Shown here one piece after another: positions 5,806 through 6,033 of a DNA stretch of 6,033 bases (the first letter of the stretch is position 1; every line of letters starts with the position of its first letter). This stretch comes from Actinomycetota bacterium. Lineage in GTDB: Bacteria > Actinomycetota > Humimicrobiia > Humimicrobiales > Humimicrobiaceae. The position numbers and the translations under genes were made by a program. The stretch lies in NCBI GenBank assembly GCA_016870675.1, contig VGAU01000120.1:1-6033 (forward strand). The letters run 5' to 3'. The notes under the pieces are model-generated. The model worked only from the letters and a program-made list of their open reading frames with translations. It searched no databases and was not told the DNA's origin.

Positions 5806-5812
5806 CACCTTT
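5806..5812 (-). promoter_or_regulatory. Ribosome binding site of cimA
   Basis: The minus strand reads AAAGGTG with 10 bases to the ATG at 5795, a good but slightly long spacing. An out-of-frame ATG overlaps the end of this site and opens only a 5-codon frame, so the ATG at 5795 is preferred because it begins directly before the conserved DTTLRDG strand. Confidence 0.65.
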
Positions 5813-5842
5813 ATATACCTTACTAAAAACTTCTTTTAATTT

Positions 5843-5881
5843 CTACACACGTCGTTCATATTTATGAATCACTATAATCAT
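5843..5881 (-). CDS. Possible 12-codon Ile/Val leader peptide before cimA
   Basis: Seven bases after the leuD stop there is an ATG followed by a 12-codon frame reading MIIVIHKYERRV and ending in TAG, 47 bases before cimA. The run Ile-Ile-Val-Ile in front of an isoleucine-pathway gene is what a translational leader peptide would look like, and translation could reinitiate from leuD. Against it: no ribosome binding site, no GC-rich terminator before cimA, and Ile codons are common by chance in AT-rich DNA. Confidence 0.2.
   Translation of the reverse strand: MIIVIHKYERRV
5855..5868. repeat. Short inverted repeat in the leuD-cimA spacer
   Basis: TTCATA (5855-5860) and TATGAA (5863-5868) are exact inverted copies around two bases, a 14-base near-palindrome. 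A further TCATA at 5878-5882 could pair with the TATGA at 5863-5867, so two mutually exclusive small hairpins can be drawn. All are AT-rich and weak. It may be an operator-like site or chance. Confidence 0.3.
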
Positions 5882-5888
5882 AGACTGT

Positions 5889-6033
5889 TTATTTTCTTAT
5901 ATTTTCTTTAGTAAATTTTACATAACCACCGCTTCTTATTATCCCCTGGATAAACTCAGGAAGTGGATTTATATTAAAAATTTTGTTTCTTGTAACATCT
6001 GTGATTTCCCCTTTGTTTAAATCTATTTCCAGT
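5889..6033 (-). CDS. leuD: 3-isopropylmalate/(R)-2-methylmalate dehydratase small subunit, C-terminal end (5' part outside window)
   Basis: The last 47 codons of a minus-strand gene, open to the window edge and ending in TAA. The visible residues include LEIDLNKGEITDVTRNKIF (1-19) and INPLPEFIQGIIRSGGYVKF (21-40). This matches the C-terminus of LeuD/aconitase small-subunit proteins, where an acidic strand with a G-I/V turn is followed by PLPEF...I...GG. LeuD forms the swivel subunit of the LeuCD isomerase, which converts 2-isopropylmalate to 3-isopropylmalate and, in organisms with CimA, citramalate to 3-methylmalate. cimA follows 93 bases downstream on the same strand, so the two are probably in one operon and leuC is expected just outside the window. 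Only the tail is visible, so distinction from homoaconitase-type small subunits rests on the cimA context. Confidence 0.8.
   Translation of the reverse strand, partial: LEIDLNKGEITDVTRNKIFNINPLPEFIQGIIRSGGYVKFTKENIRK

Noticed and set aside
5796..5888. T-box or classical terminator-based attenuator before cimA
   Set aside because: The spacer is too short for a T-box, no T-box-like conserved sequence is seen, and there is no GC-rich stem followed by T residues.

Overview
The window looks like part of an AT-rich bacterial chromosome. Overall GC is roughly in the mid-30s percent by eye, the aminotransferase and YjbQ genes have strong GGAGG-type ribosome binding sites, and the gene repertoire is ordinary for bacteria. 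This is compatible with a Clostridia-like Bacillota or another low-GC anaerobic lineage, but nothing here fixes the taxon. Every gene I can support is on the minus strand, so transcription runs from base 6033 towards base 1. The plus-strand reading frames are shadows.

In transcription order, the right end (6033-4215) is a branched-chain amino acid block. It holds the last 47 codons of leuD (isopropylmalate/methylmalate dehydratase small subunit), a 93-base spacer, and a complete 526-residue cimA for (R)-citramalate synthase. CimA makes citramalate from pyruvate and acetyl-CoA. LeuCD isomerises citramalate to 3-methylmalate, and LeuB (not in the window) would oxidise that to 2-oxobutyrate. Together they form a threonine-independent route to isoleucine. 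The spacer contains a tiny Met-Ile-Ile-Val-Ile reading frame and a small inverted repeat, which are speculative regulatory elements.

Next is a very AT-rich stretch (about 4214-3161). It contains a 53-codon hypothetical ORF carrying a perfect 8-bp hairpin, then a 70-residue helical protein whose 3' end overlaps by 22 bases a 189-residue nucleotidyltransferase of the AbiEii/MNT-like class. This small-protein plus nucleotidyltransferase pair has the layout of a toxin-antitoxin or defence module. That role is inferred and not shown. It is the most accessory-looking part of the window.

After it comes a complete YjbQ/UPF0047 family gene with a strong ribosome binding site. Its conserved 3' part is markedly GC-richer than its 5' part and its neighbours. 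A complete class I PLP-dependent aminotransferase (aspartate aminotransferase-like) follows, with an excellent ribosome binding site and a perfect TATAAT hexamer upstream. A 343-base intergenic stretch with no convincing gene separates it from the last gene, which runs off the left edge: a predicted lipoprotein with a DUF6273-type domain ending near a WWLRSP motif.

I see no RNA genes, insertion sequences, CRISPR repeats or convincing intrinsic terminators. No wholly new system is demonstrated. The best candidates for a second look are the AT-rich small-ORF/nucleotidyltransferase cluster and the possible leader upstream of cimA.
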